Below are positions 33,430 through 43,846 of a DNA stretch of 64,000 nucleotides, piece after piece; the first letter of the stretch is position 1; every line of letters begins with the position of its first letter. The notes below the pieces were generated by a model. It was not told the DNA's origin. It was given only the letters and a program-made list of their open reading frames with translations, and did not search any database. The stretch is from Azospirillum sp. TSH58. Its GTDB lineage: Bacteria > Pseudomonadota > Alphaproteobacteria > Azospirillales > Azospirillaceae. The stretch spans positions 1,264,501 to 1,328,500 of the forward strand of contig NZ_CP022364.1 in the NCBI RefSeq assembly GCF_003119115.1, written 5' to 3'. The position numbers were made by a program, and so were the translations under genes.

Positions 33430-36237
33430 ATGCCCTGGCCCACCATCGTCGCCGCCAGCTTCGCCTATCTGCTCCTCCTCTTCGCCATCGCCTGGTGGGC
33501 GGACCGGCGGGCGGACGGCGGGCGCAGCGTCATCGCGTCGCCGTACGTGTACGCGCTCTCGCTAGCGGTCTACTGCACCACCTGGACCTTCTACGGCTCG
33601 GTCGGGCGGGCGGCGTCGCTGGGCATCGGCTTCCTGCCGATCTATCTCGGCCCGACCCTGCTGATGCTGCTGGGGCCGCTGGTGCTGCGCAAGATCCTGC
33701 GCATCGCCAAGGCGCAGCGCATCACCTCCATCGCCGACTTCATCGCCTCCCGCTACGGGCGCAGCCAGGGGCTGGGCGGGCTGGTGGCGCTGACCGCGGT
33801 GATCGGGGTGACGCCCTACATCGCCCTGCAGCTCAAGGCCGTGGCGGTCAGCTTCGACGTGCTGTGGGGCACCGACCCGTCCGGCGCCACCGGCGGCCTC
33901 TCCCTGCCCGTCGTCCTCGACAACGCCTTCTACGTGGCGGTCGTCATGGCGGCCTTCGCCATCATGTTCGGCACGCGCCACATCGACGCGGCCGAGCATC
34001 ACGAGGGCATGGTGGCGGCCATCGCCTTCGAATCCGTGGTCAAGCTGGTCGCCTTCCTGGCGGTCGGCGCGGCGGTGGTCTGGGGACTGCACGACGGCCC
34101 GACCGAGCTGTTCGCCACCGCCGCGGAGCATCCGGAGATCCGCGACCTCTTCACCTCCGCCCCGGCGCTGGCGGACGGGTCGTGGCTGACCATGACTCTG
34201 CTCTCCATGGCGGCGGTGCTGTGCCTGCCCCGCCAGTTCCAGGTGACGGTGATCGAGAATGTGGACGAGCGGCACCTGACCCGCGCCCTGTGGCTGTTCC
34301 CGCTCTACATGCTGCTGATCAACCTGTTCGTCCTGCCGGTGGCGGTGGCCGGGCTGATGCGCTTTCCCGACCGGGCGGTGGACCCGGACATGTTCGTGGT
34401 GGCGCTGCCGCTGGCCGCCGGGGAGGACTGGCTGGCCCTGCTGGCCTTCATCGGCGGGCTGTCGGCGGCCACCGGCATGATCGTGGTCGAGGCCATCGCG
34501 CTCTCCACCATGGTGTGCAACGACATCGTGATGCCGCTGCTGCTGCGCGCCCGCAGCGCCCGGCTGGAGCGGCTGCACGACCTGTCGCCGCTGCTGCTGA
34601 CCATCCGGCGCGCCGCCATCGTGGCGATCCTGCTGCTCGGCTACCTGTATTTCCGCATCGCCGGCTCGGCCTACGCGCTGAGCGCCATCGGCCTGATCTC
34701 CTTCACGGCGGTGGCGCAGTTCGCCCCGGCGCTGATCGGCGGCGTCTATTGGGCGGGGGCGACCCGGCGCGGCGCTCTGGCCGGCCTCAGCGCCGGCATC
34801 CTGACCTGGGCCTACACGCTGCTGCTGCCCAGCTTCGCGCGGTCCGGCTGGCTGCCCGCGTCCTTCATCGACCAGGGGCCGTGGGGCGTCGCCCTGCTGC
34901 GGCCCTACGCCCTGTTCGGGCTGGACGGCATGGACCCGCTGACCCATGCCCTGTTCTGGAGCATGCTGCTCAACATCGGCCTCTACGCCGTGGTGTCCCT
35001 GCTCGACCGCCCCGGCCTGGGCGAGCGGGCGCAGGCCACCGCCTTCGTCGAGGTGTTCCAGCACCGCGACCCCCCCCTGCCGACGGGCGCGTGGCGCGGC
35101 ACCGCCACGGTCGGCGACCTGCAGCGCATCGTCGCGCGCTTCCTCGGCCCGCAGCGGGCGGAGGCGGCCTTCGCCCAGCATGTCCGCCGCCACGGGCCGC
35201 TGGAGCCCGACCGCCGGGCCGGGGCGGAGCTGGTGCGCTTCGCCGAACGTCTGCTCGCCGGGGCCATCGGCGCCGCGTCGGCGCGGGTGGCGCTGGCCTC
35301 CGCGGTCGAGGGCGGCGAGGTCAGCTACCCCGAGCTGATGCGGATGCTCGACGAGACCAGCCACGTCATCGAATACAGCCGCCAGCTCGAACACAGGACG
35401 GCGGAACTGCAGCGCGCGTCGGCCGCGCTCCGCGCCGCCAACTTGCGGCTGACGGAGCTGGACCGGCTGAAGGACGAGTTCCTGTCCACCGTGACGCACG
35501 AGCTGCGCACGCCCCTGACCTCCATCCGCGCCCTGACCGAGGTGCTGCACGACAACCCCGACATCGAGCTGGAGCAGCGGCAGGAGTTCCTCGGCCTCGT
35601 CATCACCGAGAGCGAGCGGCTGACCCGCCTCATCAACCAGGTCCTCGACATGGCGAAGATCGAGGCCGGGGAGATCGACTGGCAGGTCGGCCCGATGGAC
35701 CTGGGGTCCGCGCTGGAGCAGGCGGCGGCGGCCACCGCCCGGCTGTTCCACGAGCGCGGCATCGCGCTGGCCGTCGCCATCCCGCACGGTCTGCCGGCGG
35801 TGCGCGGCGACCATGACCGGCTGGTGCAGGTGGCGGTGAACCTGCTGTCCAACGCCGCGAAGTTCACCCCGGCGGGCGGGCGGGCCGCGCTGTCCGTGGC
35901 GGCGGAGGGCGAGGCCCTGCGCGTGACCGTCACCGACAGCGGCCCCGGCATCGCCGCGGAGCATCAGGCCATCGTCTTCGACCGCTTCCGGCAGGTCGGC
36001 GACACCATGACCGACAAGCCGCAGGGCACCGGGCTGGGGCTGGCCATCAGCAAGCGCATCGTCGAGCATCTCGGCGGCCGCATCTGGGTGGACAGCGCCC
36101 CCGGCCGCGGCGCCACCTTCGCCTTCACCGTTCCGCTGGCAGGAACAGGTGCGGCAGGAACTGGCGAGCGGGCTGTGTCACAAAACGATCAAACGGCGAA
36201 AGAACCGGACCATACCGGCGGAACGCGCTCCGGTTGA
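33430..36237 (+). CDS. SLC5 symporter-STAC sensor histidine kinase (CbrA-like)
   Basis: A 935-aa transporter-kinase fusion. Residues 1 to about 545 carry twelve or so TM helices of the sodium:solute symporter (SLC5) fold. A STAC-like linker (about 560-650) contains LLAGAIGAASARVAL. A coiled coil follows, then HisKA with VTHELRTPLTS (His690) and HATPase with NLLSNAAKFTP, DSGPGIA and GTGLGLAISK. CbrA of Pseudomonas has the same SLC5-STAC-kinase plan and both imports and senses histidine; the substrate here is unknown. There is no PAS domain between STAC and HisKA. The likely partner is the receiver at 30575, with the nuclease fusion between them. Confidence 0.9.
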   Translation: MPWPTIVAASFAYLLLLFAIAWWADRRADGGRSVIASPYVYALSLAVYCTTWTFYGSVGRAASLGIGFLPIYLGPTLLMLLGPLVLRKILRIAKAQRITSIADFIASRYGRSQGLGGLVALTAVIGVTPYIALQLKAVAVSFDVLWGTDPSGATGGLSLPVVLDNAFYVAVVMAAFAIMFGTRHIDAAEHHEGMVAAIAFESVVKLVAFLAVGAAVVWGLHDGPTELFATAAEHPEIRDLFTSAPALADGSWLTMTLLSMAAVLCLPRQFQVTVIENVDERHLTRALWLFPLYMLLINLFVLPVAVAGLMRFPDRAVDPDMFVVALPLAAGEDWLALLAFIGGLSAATGMIVVEAIALSTMVCNDIVMPLLLRARSARLERLHDLSPLLLTIRRAAIVAILLLGYLYFRIAGSAYALSAIGLISFTAVAQFAPALIGGVYWAGATRRGALAGLSAGILTWAYTLLLPSFARSGWLPASFIDQGPWGVALLRPYALFGLDGMDPLTHALFWSMLLNIGLYAVVSLLDRPGLGERAQATAFVEVFQHRDPPLPTGAWRGTATVGDLQRIVARFLGPQRAEAAFAQHVRRHGPLEPDRRAGAELVRFAERLLAGAIGAASARVALASAVEGGEVSYPELMRMLDETSHVIEYSRQLEHRTAELQRASAALRAANLRLTELDRLKDEFLSTVTHELRTPLTSIRALTEVLHDNPDIELEQRQEFLGLVITESERLTRLINQVLDMAKIEAGEIDWQVGPMDLGSALEQAAAATARLFHERGIALAVAIPHGLPAVRGDHDRLVQVAVNLLSNAAKFTPAGGRAALSVAAEGEALRVTVTDSGPGIAAEHQAIVFDRFRQVGDTMTDKPQGTGLGLAISKRIVEHLGGRIWVDSAPGRGATFAFTVPLAGTGAAGTGERAVSQNDQTAKEPDHTGGTRSG

Positions 36238-36362
36238 CACAGGTCAGTCCAGTTGCCTTAACGAATCCTTATACGTGTTTCAGGCAGGTTTTTTACCAAA
36301 TGCCGGACATGAACAGTCTCCCGGACGGGGCGTTGCCCGGTCGGGTTGCAAGGAGACGGGCG

Positions 36363-36674
36363 GTGACTTTGATCAAGTGGAGCGACGAGGGGGGGACGGT
36401 GCGGCTGGGCCTGCCCAGCGACCTCGACCTCGCCATGGCCCAGCCCCTGCTGGACAGCCTGCGCGCCGGCTTCGCCGCCTCCGGCACCGTCATCGCCGAG
36501 GCCGCGGCCGTGGAGCGGGTCAGCACCGCCTGCGTCCAGGCGCTCCTGGTCGCCTCCCGGCACGCCGCCGAACAGAACCGTACGTTCGCCATCGCCCAGC
36601 CGTCCGAGGTCCTGGCGGAAGCCTGCGAGGATCTGGGGCTGGACGGCTGGTTGAAGCAATGGAGCCAAGCGTGA
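36363..36674 (+). CDS. STAS-domain protein of the chemotaxis operon
   Basis: A 103-aa STAS domain (anti-sigma-antagonist fold). GTG 36363 is favoured because AAGGAG lies at 36350-36355, seven bases upstream; earlier starts at 36300 or 36309 would add a Pro/Gly tail. The usual phospho-serine site reads VERVSTACVQALL, so a Ser/Thr is present but the classical DSAG is not. Its GTG-TGA end overlaps the start of cheY. STAS proteins at the head of che operons are common in Proteobacteria, with no agreed role. The 125 bases upstream hold a TTGACA sequence but no convincing -10. Confidence 0.8.
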   Translation: MTLIKWSDEGGTVRLGLPSDLDLAMAQPLLDSLRAGFAASGTVIAEAAAVERVSTACVQALLVASRHAAEQNRTFAIAQPSEVLAEACEDLGLDGWLKQWSQA

Positions 36675-37036
36675 AGAAGAAGGTACTCACCGTCGACGAT
36701 TCGCGGACCATGCGGGACATGGTCTCCTTCACGCTGAAGGGCGCCGGCTACGACGTGGTCGAGGCCGCCGACGGCCAGCAGGCGCTGGGCGTCATCGGCG
36801 CCAACAAGGTGGACCTCGTCATCACCGACCTGAACATGCCGGTGATGGACGGGCTGACCCTGATCCGCCGGCTGCGCGCCACCCCGGCGCACCGCACGCT
36901 GCCCATCCTGATGCTGACCACCGAGGCCGACGAGAAGAAGAAGTCCGAAGGCCGGGCGGTGGGGGCGACCGGCTGGATCGTGAAGCCCTTCAACCCGGAG
37001 AAGCTGATCTCCGTCGTCCAGAAGGTGTGCGGCTGA
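36671..37036 (+). CDS. cheY: chemotaxis response regulator CheY
   Basis: A 121-aa receiver with the CheY-type start KKKVLTVDDSRTMRDM, phospho-acceptor Asp53 in VITDLNMPVMDG, Thr in MLTTEAD and Lys in VKPFNP. The GTG at 36671 overlaps the STAS stop (GTGA) and has GGAG before it, giving the normal CheY length; an ATG at 36659 would add four residues. It probably receives phosphate from CheA encoded next and controls the flagellar motor or another output. Che genes follow in the same direction. Confidence 0.92.
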   Translation: MKKKVLTVDDSRTMRDMVSFTLKGAGYDVVEAADGQQALGVIGANKVDLVITDLNMPVMDGLTLIRRLRATPAHRTLPILMLTTEADEKKKSEGRAVGATGWIVKPFNPEKLISVVQKVCG

Positions 37037-37066
37037 CGCCGCGTCCTGGCTTGTGAGGGGGCGTCC

Positions 37067-39304
37067 GTGGAAGACCTGAGCCGGTTCAAGCAAACCTATT
37101 TCGACGAAAGCGCGGAGCTGCTGGAGGTCGCCGAGGCCGGCCTGCTGCGGCTGACGCCGGGCGAGGTCGATTCCGACGAGGTCAACGCCATCTTCCGCGC
37201 CGTCCATTCCATCAAGGGCGGCGGCGGCGCCTTCGGCTTCACCGAGCTGGTCGCCTTCGCGCACGAGTTCGAGACGGTGATGGACGGGGTGCGCAACAAC
37301 ACCGTCCCCGTCACGACCGAGCTGGTGGACACGCTGATCCGCGCCAACGACCTGCTGGGCCAGATGCTGGCCTACGCGCGCGAAGGCGACCCCGCCCCGG
37401 CGGGGACCACCGACGGCACCGTGGCCGCCCTGCGCCGCCATCTGTCGGGTGGGGCTCCGCAGGCCCAGGCTCCGGCCGCGGCCCCCGCCGCTCCGGCGCC
37501 GGTTCCCGTCTACGCCGACGACGAGGACGACGAGGCCGGGCTGTTCGGCGACGCCATGGCGGCCATCGCCGCCGCCCGCGCGGAGGAGGACCCGGTTCCC
37601 CCCGGCAAGCTGCGCTGGACCATCGTCTTCCGGCCGCGGCCCGACCTGCTGATGTCGGGCAACGAGCCGGCCTTCATGCTGCGCGCGCTGCGCCGGTTGG
37701 GCGACGCCACCGTCGAGTGCCACACCGACGCCCTGCCCACCCTCCAGACCCTGGAGGCGGAGCTTCTCCACCTCTCCTGGACGGTCACGCTGCTCGCCGA
37801 CGCGGACGTCGATCTGGACAAGATCAACGACGTCTTCGAGTTCGTGGCCGACGACTGCGACATCCGCATCACCGCGGACGCCCCGCCGCCCGCCGCGCCC
37901 GAGGCGCCGCCGCCGGTCACCGATCCGCTGCCCGTCGCCGCCCCGCCGGCGGTGGTCGCGGCGGTCCCCGAGCCTCCCCCCAAAACGCCCGGGGCCGACG
38001 CCCCGAAGGCCGAGGCCGCCCGCCCGCGCCCCAACGGCGGCGGGGCGGAGCATGCCGGGCTGACCAGCCACACCATCCGCGTCGATCTCGACAAGATCGA
38101 CCGGCTGGTCAACATGGTCGGCGAGATGGTCATCACCCAGGCGATGATCGCCGAGCATGTGCGCGAGCTGCCCCCCGGCGAGTTCCAGGAGCTTCTGGAA
38201 GGGCTGGAGCAGTTGGCCCAGCACACCCGCGAACTGCGCGAAAGCGTGATGTCGATCCGCGCCCAGCCGGTGTCGAGCGTCTTCTCCCGCATGCCGCGGC
38301 TGGTCCGCGAATGCGCCGCCACGACCGGCAAGGAGGTCCAGCTCGTCACCAGCGGCGAGACGACCGAGGTCGACAAGACGGTGGTGGAGAACCTCGTCGA
38401 TCCGCTGACCCACATGATCCGCAACTCCATCGACCACGGGCTGGAGGGGCCGGAGGAGCGGGAGCGCGTCGGCAAGCCGCGCGCCGGCACCGTGCATCTG
38501 TCGGCGCAGCACCGCTCGGGCCGCATCGTCATCGAGATCACCGACGACGGGCGCGGCATCAACCGGCCCAAGGTGCTGTCCAAGGCCATCGAGAAGGGCC
38601 TCGTCCAGCCGGGCGCCACCCTGTCGGACGAGGAGATCGACAACCTGATCTTCCTGCCCGGCTTCTCCACCGCCGATCAGGTCTCCAACCTGTCGGGCCG
38701 CGGCGTCGGCATGGACGTGGTGCGGCGGAACATCACCTCGCTCGGCGGGCGCATCGGCGTCTACTCGACGCCGGGTGAGGGCTCGCGCTTCGTGCTGTCG
38801 CTGCCGCTGACCCTGGCGGTGCTCGACGGCATGGTGATCTCGGTCGGCGAGGAGCGCTTCGTCCTGCCGCTGACCAACATCGTGGAGAGCCTGCGCCCCA
38901 AGGCGGCGGACCTGCACGGGCTGGTCGGCAAGTGCGACGTGATGATGGCCCGCGGCGAGTATGTGCGGCTGGTCTACCTGCACCAGCTGTTCGGCATCCC
39001 CGGCGCCGTCGCCGACCCCACCCGCGCGCTGGTCGTGCTGGTCGAGACGGAGGACGGCTCCCGCCTCGGCCTCGTCGTCGACGAGGTGCTGGGCCAGCAG
39101 CAGGTCGTCATCAAGAGCCTGGAAGCGAACTTCCGCCGTCTCGACGGCGTCGCCGCCGCGACCATCCTGGGCGACGGCCGCGTCGCCCTGATCCTGGACG
39201 TCGCCGGCCTGCGCGAGATGAGCCGGCACATGGATTCCAGGGCGCCGCGTCCGCCGTCTTCGCCGGTGGCCGCGCTGCCCGCACCCGCACTCGAACCGGT
39301 CTGA
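37067..39304 (+). CDS. cheA: chemotaxis histidine kinase CheA
   Basis: A full-length CheA (745 aa). P1 HPt (about 1-105) has the phosphorylated His47 in FRAVHSIKGGGGAFG. An Ala/Pro linker and a P2-like domain (about 185-275) precede a second Pro-rich linker. P3 dimerisation (about 328-395) begins IRVDLDKIDRLVNMVGE, P4 ATPase has MIRNSIDHG, DDGRGIN and GRGVGMDVV, and P5 (about 600-735) is the CheW-like coupling domain. It starts with GTG after GAGGGG. It phosphorylates CheY and CheB encoded in the same operon. Confidence 0.96.
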   Translation: MEDLSRFKQTYFDESAELLEVAEAGLLRLTPGEVDSDEVNAIFRAVHSIKGGGGAFGFTELVAFAHEFETVMDGVRNNTVPVTTELVDTLIRANDLLGQMLAYAREGDPAPAGTTDGTVAALRRHLSGGAPQAQAPAAAPAAPAPVPVYADDEDDEAGLFGDAMAAIAAARAEEDPVPPGKLRWTIVFRPRPDLLMSGNEPAFMLRALRRLGDATVECHTDALPTLQTLEAELLHLSWTVTLLADADVDLDKINDVFEFVADDCDIRITADAPPPAAPEAPPPVTDPLPVAAPPAVVAAVPEPPPKTPGADAPKAEAARPRPNGGGAEHAGLTSHTIRVDLDKIDRLVNMVGEMVITQAMIAEHVRELPPGEFQELLEGLEQLAQHTRELRESVMSIRAQPVSSVFSRMPRLVRECAATTGKEVQLVTSGETTEVDKTVVENLVDPLTHMIRNSIDHGLEGPEERERVGKPRAGTVHLSAQHRSGRIVIEITDDGRGINRPKVLSKAIEKGLVQPGATLSDEEIDNLIFLPGFSTADQVSNLSGRGVGMDVVRRNITSLGGRIGVYSTPGEGSRFVLSLPLTLAVLDGMVISVGEERFVLPLTNIVESLRPKAADLHGLVGKCDVMMARGEYVRLVYLHQLFGIPGAVADPTRALVVLVETEDGSRLGLVVDEVLGQQQVVIKSLEANFRRLDGVAAATILGDGRVALILDVAGLREMSRHMDSRAPRPPSSPVAALPAPALEPV

Positions 39305-39314
39305 GGCCACAGCG

Positions 39315-39872
39315 ATGAGCAGTTCCACCGCGCTCGCCACCGTCGGCGGTACCCGCACCGACGCGCGAAACGACGTCATGGCGGTCAACGCCGCCGAGGA
39401 GCAGTACGTCACCTTCACCGTCGGCAGCGAGGAGTACGGCGTCAACATCCTGTCGGTCCGCGAGATCCGCGGCTGGACGCCGGAAAGCCGCCTGCCGAAC
39501 CTGCCGGACTATGTGCGCGGCGTCATCAACCTGCGCGGCATCATCATCCCCATCTTCGACCTGCGCGCCCGCTTCGGCGGCGGTGCCACGTCGGTCACCA
39601 AGCGCCACGTCGTCGTGGTGATCCAGGTGGGGGAACGCACCCGCGGCATCCTGGTGGACGCCATCTCCGACATCCTGGCGATCGGCCACGACGCGATCAA
39701 GCCGCCGCCCGACGTGGACGGGGGCATGGTCGACGCCGAGTATCTCAGCGGCCTCTACACCGCCGACGACCGCATGGTCACGCTGCTGAGCGTCGAGAAG
39801 CTGTTCTCGGTCGAGAACAGCGAGCTGGACTCGGCGACCAAGGCCCTGCCGGCGCTGGAGCGGGCGTCCTGA
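39315..39872 (+). CDS. cheW: chemotaxis coupling protein CheW
   Basis: CheW (185 aa) links receptors to CheA. The core YVTFTVGSEEYGVNILSVREI, LPNLPDYVRGVINLRGIIIPIFDLR and ILVDAISDIL segments are typical. About 30 residues precede the core. The gene starts 10 bases after cheA. The 126-base gap before the receptor gene carries a short GCGCCC/GGGCGC hairpin (39892-39907). Confidence 0.95.
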   Translation: MSSSTALATVGGTRTDARNDVMAVNAAEEQYVTFTVGSEEYGVNILSVREIRGWTPESRLPNLPDYVRGVINLRGIIIPIFDLRARFGGGATSVTKRHVVVVIQVGERTRGILVDAISDILAIGHDAIKPPPDVDGGMVDAEYLSGLYTADDRMVTLLSVEKLFSVENSELDSATKALPALERAS

Positions 39873-39998
39873 CCGGCACGCACGCCCGGACGCGCCCACA
39901 CGGGCGCCGACGGGGGTGCGTCATGTCGCGGCTTTTCACACGGGTTGGTTTCAAATAAGGGCTAACGCCGGCGTGACGCGGCGGGCAAGGGGGATGGC

Positions 39999-42926
39999 AT
40001 GGCGAAAGGGGTCGGTTCGTTCGTTGGGTCGATGGGCATCTCGAAGCGGCTGTGGCTGGCCTTCGCGCTCCTGCTCGCCCTGCTGGCCGCCCAGGTCGCC
40101 GCCAGCCTGCTGAGCATCCGCAGCCTGAACGGCAGCGTCGACGCGGTGCTCACCAGCGGCGAACTCGCCACCTTCGCCAAGGACCTCTCGGCCCGCCTCG
40201 CCAACCAGCGCATCCACGGGCGCGACTATCTGGTCTCCGGCGATGCCGCCGCGCTCAACCGCCAGCGCGCGCTGCGCACCGAGTTCGATCAGGCGCTGGC
40301 CGCCCACGGCGCGGCCATCCAGCGCTCCAGCCAGGCGGCGGCCTTCACCGAGCTGGCGCGGCTGCACACCGAATACCACACCCAGTTCGAGGCGATCCGC
40401 GTCGTCCGCGACCGCTACGACGCGGCCATCCGCCAGACCATGGACCCGCTGGGCACCCAGATCACCGAGACGCTGGAGCGCGTCGTCGAGAGCGCCCAGG
40501 CCACCGGCGACAAGGACGCCGCCCTGGTCGGGGAGGAGATGGAGAAGCACTGGGTGCTGAGCCGCCTCTTCGCCAACCGCGCGCTCGGCATGCGCGACGC
40601 CGCCGCCGCGGGGCCGATGGAAAAGAACCTGGACGAGATGCTGGAGCATGTGCGCGAGGCGCAGGCCCTGCTGACCGAACCCCGCGTCGCGGCGATGCTG
40701 CGCGAGGTGGCGGAGCGGGCGCCGGGCTACCGCACCGCCTTCCGCGACGCCATCGCCGCCGACAAGGAGATCGACCGCCTGCGCGCCGAGGTCGTCGCCA
40801 AGGTCGTCACCGCCCTGAACGCGACGCTGGACTCCATCGCCACCGCCATCCAGGCCGAGCAGAAGGGGATCGAGACCCGCGCCGAGGCCGAGGTGGAGAA
40901 CAGCGTCCTGCTGGCCCTGGTGCTGGGCGGCCTGTCGCTGCTGCTGGGCATCGGCGCCGCCCAGGTCATCGCCCGTTCGATCACCGGCCCGGTCCAGGGC
41001 ATCCGCAAGGTGATGACCGACCTCACCGACGGCCATCTGTCGGTCACCGTCCCCCACACCGACGGGCGCGACGAGCTGGGCGAAATGGCCCGCGCCGTCG
41101 CCGCCTTCAAGGAGGACGCGGTGACCGCCGTGCGGGCCGGGATCGCGCTCGACCGCGTGTCCTCCTGCATCATGACGGTGGGCGAGGACGGGACCGTCAC
41201 CTATTGCAACGCCGCCGCCCTGGCGATGTTCAAGGCCGCCGAGAGCGACCTGCGCAAGGCCCTGCCCGCCTTCGACGCCGCCGGGCTGATCGGGACGACG
41301 CTCGATGCGCTGGACGCCGAGGCCCCGCGCCTGCGCAGCAGCCTGACCGGCCTCGCCAGCCCCCACAAGGGCATGGTGAAGGCGGGCCGCCGCAGCTTCG
41401 AGATCACCGCCAGCCCGGTCGCCGGGCGCCACGGCGAGAAGCTGGGCCTCGTCGTCGAATGGCGCGACCTGACGGCGGAGCTGTCCATCGAGGCGGAGAT
41501 CGCCGCCATGGTGGACAGCGCCGTACGCGGCGACTTCTCCCAGCGGATCGCGCTGGACGGCAAGACCGGCTTCTTCCGGCTGGTCAGCGAGGGCATGAAC
41601 CGGCTGGCCGCCAACGTCTCCGGCGTGACCGAGGATCTGGCCGCCATGCTGGAATCGCTGTCCCAGGGCGACCTGTCGCGGCGCATCGACAAGCCGTACG
41701 AGGGCGTGTTCCTGCGCCTGAAGGACGATTTCAACGGCACGGCGGAAAAGCTGTCGGAAATCGTCCGCCGCATCAACGGCGCCGCCGAATCCATCGCCGC
41801 GGCCAGCCGCGAGATCGCCGACGGCAGCCTCGACCTGTCCGAGCGCACCGAGCAGCAGGCCTCCTCGCTGGAGGAGACGGCGGCGAGCATGGAGGAGCTG
41901 GCGGCCACCGTCCGCTCCAACGCCGACAACGCCCAGCAGGTCAACGCCTTCGCCAACGACGCCCGCCGCGCCGCCGAGAAGGGCGGTCAGGTCGCCGCCA
42001 GCGCCGTGGAGGCGATGCGCGGGATCGAGCGCTCGTCCCAGAAGATTTCCGACATCATCGGGGTGATCGACGAGATCGCCTTCCAGACCAACCTGCTGGC
42101 GCTGAACGCGGCGGTCGAGGCGGCGCGCGCCGGCGACGCCGGGCGCGGCTTCGCCGTGGTGGCGCAGGAGGTGCGCAACCTCGCCCAGCGCTCCGCCCAG
42201 GCGTCCAAGGAGATCAAGACGCTGATCCTCGACAGCGGGGCGCAGGTCAAGGACGGGGTGGAGCTGGTCCGCTCCGCAGGCTCCTCGCTGACCGACATCG
42301 TGGCGGGCATCGCGCGGGTCGCCGACCTCGTGTCGGAGATCGCCCGCGCCACCGCCGAGCAGGCGTCCGGCCTGGACGAGGTCAACACCGCCGTCGCCCA
42401 GATGGACGAGATGACCCAGAAGAACGCCGCGCTGGTCGAGGAAAGCACCGCCGCCGCCCGCTCGCTGGAGGAGCAGGCCGGACAGCTGCGCCAGCAGATG
42501 GCCTTCTTCTCGCTGGACGCCGGCCACGCCCATGGCGGGTCCGAGCTGGCCCGCCACATCCAGCTCATCGAGAACACCAAGATCGACCATGTGACCTTCC
42601 GCGAGACTGTGCTGAAGGCCGTCCAGGGCCAGGGCGACGCCAGCGCGGACCGGCTGGCCGACCATCACGGCTGCCGTCTGGGCAAGTGGTACGACACGGT
42701 GAGCGACGCCGCCGTGCGCTCCTGCCCGTCCTTCGACCGGATCGCCGAGCCGCACGCCCGCTTCCATGAGGCCGGCAAGCGCGCCCTGCGCGCCCATGAG
42801 CAGGGGGACGCCGCCGCCGAGGCCCAGGCCCTGGCCGATCTCGACCGGCTGTCGGGCACCGTGCTGGGCCTGCTGGACAGGCTCGCCGACGAAGCCCGGG
42901 CCAAGACCCGCGGACGGGCGGCATGA
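39999..42926 (+). CDS. methyl-accepting chemotaxis protein with PAS and CZB zinc domain
   Basis: A 975-aa transmembrane receptor. TM1 (about 11-33), a long helical periplasmic domain, and TM2 (about 303-326) are followed by HAMP, a PAS domain (about 385-495), further HAMP-like repeats, and the signalling hairpin (about 630-850, tip near [18 protein letters not shown]). The C-terminus is a CZB domain with all four zinc ligands: His864, Cys892 in [10 protein letters not shown], His919 and His923 in PHARFH. CZB domains sense zinc and hypochlorous acid in other bacteria. ATG 39999 follows AAGGGGG. It overlaps cheR by ATGA. Confidence 0.93.
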   Translation: MAKGVGSFVGSMGISKRLWLAFALLLALLAAQVAASLLSIRSLNGSVDAVLTSGELATFAKDLSARLANQRIHGRDYLVSGDAAALNRQRALRTEFDQALAAHGAAIQRSSQAAAFTELARLHTEYHTQFEAIRVVRDRYDAAIRQTMDPLGTQITETLERVVESAQATGDKDAALVGEEMEKHWVLSRLFANRALGMRDAAAAGPMEKNLDEMLEHVREAQALLTEPRVAAMLREVAERAPGYRTAFRDAIAADKEIDRLRAEVVAKVVTALNATLDSIATAIQAEQKGIETRAEAEVENSVLLALVLGGLSLLLGIGAAQVIARSITGPVQGIRKVMTDLTDGHLSVTVPHTDGRDELGEMARAVAAFKEDAVTAVRAGIALDRVSSCIMTVGEDGTVTYCNAAALAMFKAAESDLRKALPAFDAAGLIGTTLDALDAEAPRLRSSLTGLASPHKGMVKAGRRSFEITASPVAGRHGEKLGLVVEWRDLTAELSIEAEIAAMVDSAVRGDFSQRIALDGKTGFFRLVSEGMNRLAANVSGVTEDLAAMLESLSQGDLSRRIDKPYEGVFLRLKDDFNGTAEKLSEIVRRINGAAESIAAASREIADGSLDLSERTEQQASSLEETAASMEELAATVRSNADNAQQVNAFANDARRAAEKGGQVAASAVEAMRGIERSSQKISDIIGVIDEIAFQTNLLALNAAVEAARAGDAGRGFAVVAQEVRNLAQRSAQASKEIKTLILDSGAQVKDGVELVRSAGSSLTDIVAGIARVADLVSEIARATAEQASGLDEVNTAVAQMDEMTQKNAALVEESTAAARSLEEQAGQLRQQMAFFSLDAGHAHGGSELARHIQLIENTKIDHVTFRETVLKAVQGQGDASADRLADHHGCRLGKWYDTVSDAAVRSCPSFDRIAEPHARFHEAGKRALRAHEQGDAAAEAQALADLDRLSGTVLGLLDRLADEARAKTRGRAA

Positions 42927-43843
42927 GCCCGGCCCCCAGCCCTTCCCCTGCCCCGGCCTCGGACGCGGCCGACCGCGGCGCCGTTCCCCCGGCGACGTCG
43001 GGCCGGCGGGAGTTCCCGTTCGAGCGTCGGCACTTCGACTTCATCGCCCGCATGCTCTACCAGCTCGCCGGGATCGCGCTGGCCCCGCACAAGATCGAGA
43101 TGGTCTATTCCCGCCTCGCCCGGCGGCTGCGCGACCTGCGCCTGACCGATTTCGACAGCTACTGCGCCCTGCTGGAGAGCGAGGAGGGGGCGAACGAGGT
43201 CGGCTTCCTGGTCAACGCCCTGACCACCAACCTGACCAGCTTCTTCCGCGAATCGCACCATTTCGACTTCCTGGCGAAGACGGCGGTGCCGGAGATGCGC
43301 ACGCGCCATGCCGGGGAGTCCTCCCACCCGCGGCTGCGCATCTGGTCCGCCGGCTGCTCCTCCGGGCAGGAGCCCTACACCATCGCCATGGTCCTGGCCT
43401 CCAGCTTCGGGCCGGAGCTGCGGCGCTGGGACGCGAAGATCCTGGCGACCGACATCGACACCCACATGGTCGACACCGCCCGGCGCGGCGTCTATCCCGC
43501 CGATCTGGCGAACAGCATCCCCGCCCCCTTGCGCGACCGCTACACCCGGCGCCAGCGCGAGGACGGCGAGCCGATGGTGGCGATGGACGAGGAGCTGAAG
43601 CGGCTGATCACCTTCAAGCCGCTGAACCTGCTGGAGCATTGGCCCATGAAGGGGCCGTTCGACGCGATCTTCTGCCGCAACGTGCTGATCTATTTCGACC
43701 GCGTCGGGCGGACCCAGGTCATCGGCAACTTCGCCCGCATGCTGGAGCCCGGCGGCTACCTGTTCCTCGGCCATTCGGAGAGCCTGTACGGCGTGTCGGA
43801 CCGCTTCCGCCAGACCGGCCCCACCATCTACCGGAGGCTGTGA
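42923..43843 (+). CDS. cheR: chemoreceptor methyltransferase CheR
   Basis: CheR (306 aa) methylates receptor glutamates with S-adenosylmethionine. After a Pro-rich 30-residue tail, the N-terminal helical domain ([16 protein letters not shown]) is followed by [15 protein letters not shown] and the SAM-binding [31 protein letters not shown] and [14 protein letters not shown]. There is no TPR or pentapeptide-binding extension. The start overlaps the receptor stop (ATGA), and cheD follows after three bases. Confidence 0.95.
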   Translation: MSPAPSPSPAPASDAADRGAVPPATSGRREFPFERRHFDFIARMLYQLAGIALAPHKIEMVYSRLARRLRDLRLTDFDSYCALLESEEGANEVGFLVNALTTNLTSFFRESHHFDFLAKTAVPEMRTRHAGESSHPRLRIWSAGCSSGQEPYTIAMVLASSFGPELRRWDAKILATDIDTHMVDTARRGVYPADLANSIPAPLRDRYTRRQREDGEPMVAMDEELKRLITFKPLNLLEHWPMKGPFDAIFCRNVLIYFDRVGRTQVIGNFARMLEPGGYLFLGHSESLYGVSDRFRQTGPTIYRRL

Positions 43844-43846
43844 CGC

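Noticed and set aside
36234..36262. TTGACA followed 17 bases later by CTTAAC as a promoter for the che operon
   Set aside because: The -35 is good but the -10 is poor, and TTGACA overlaps the stop of the SLC5 kinase. Not enough to call.
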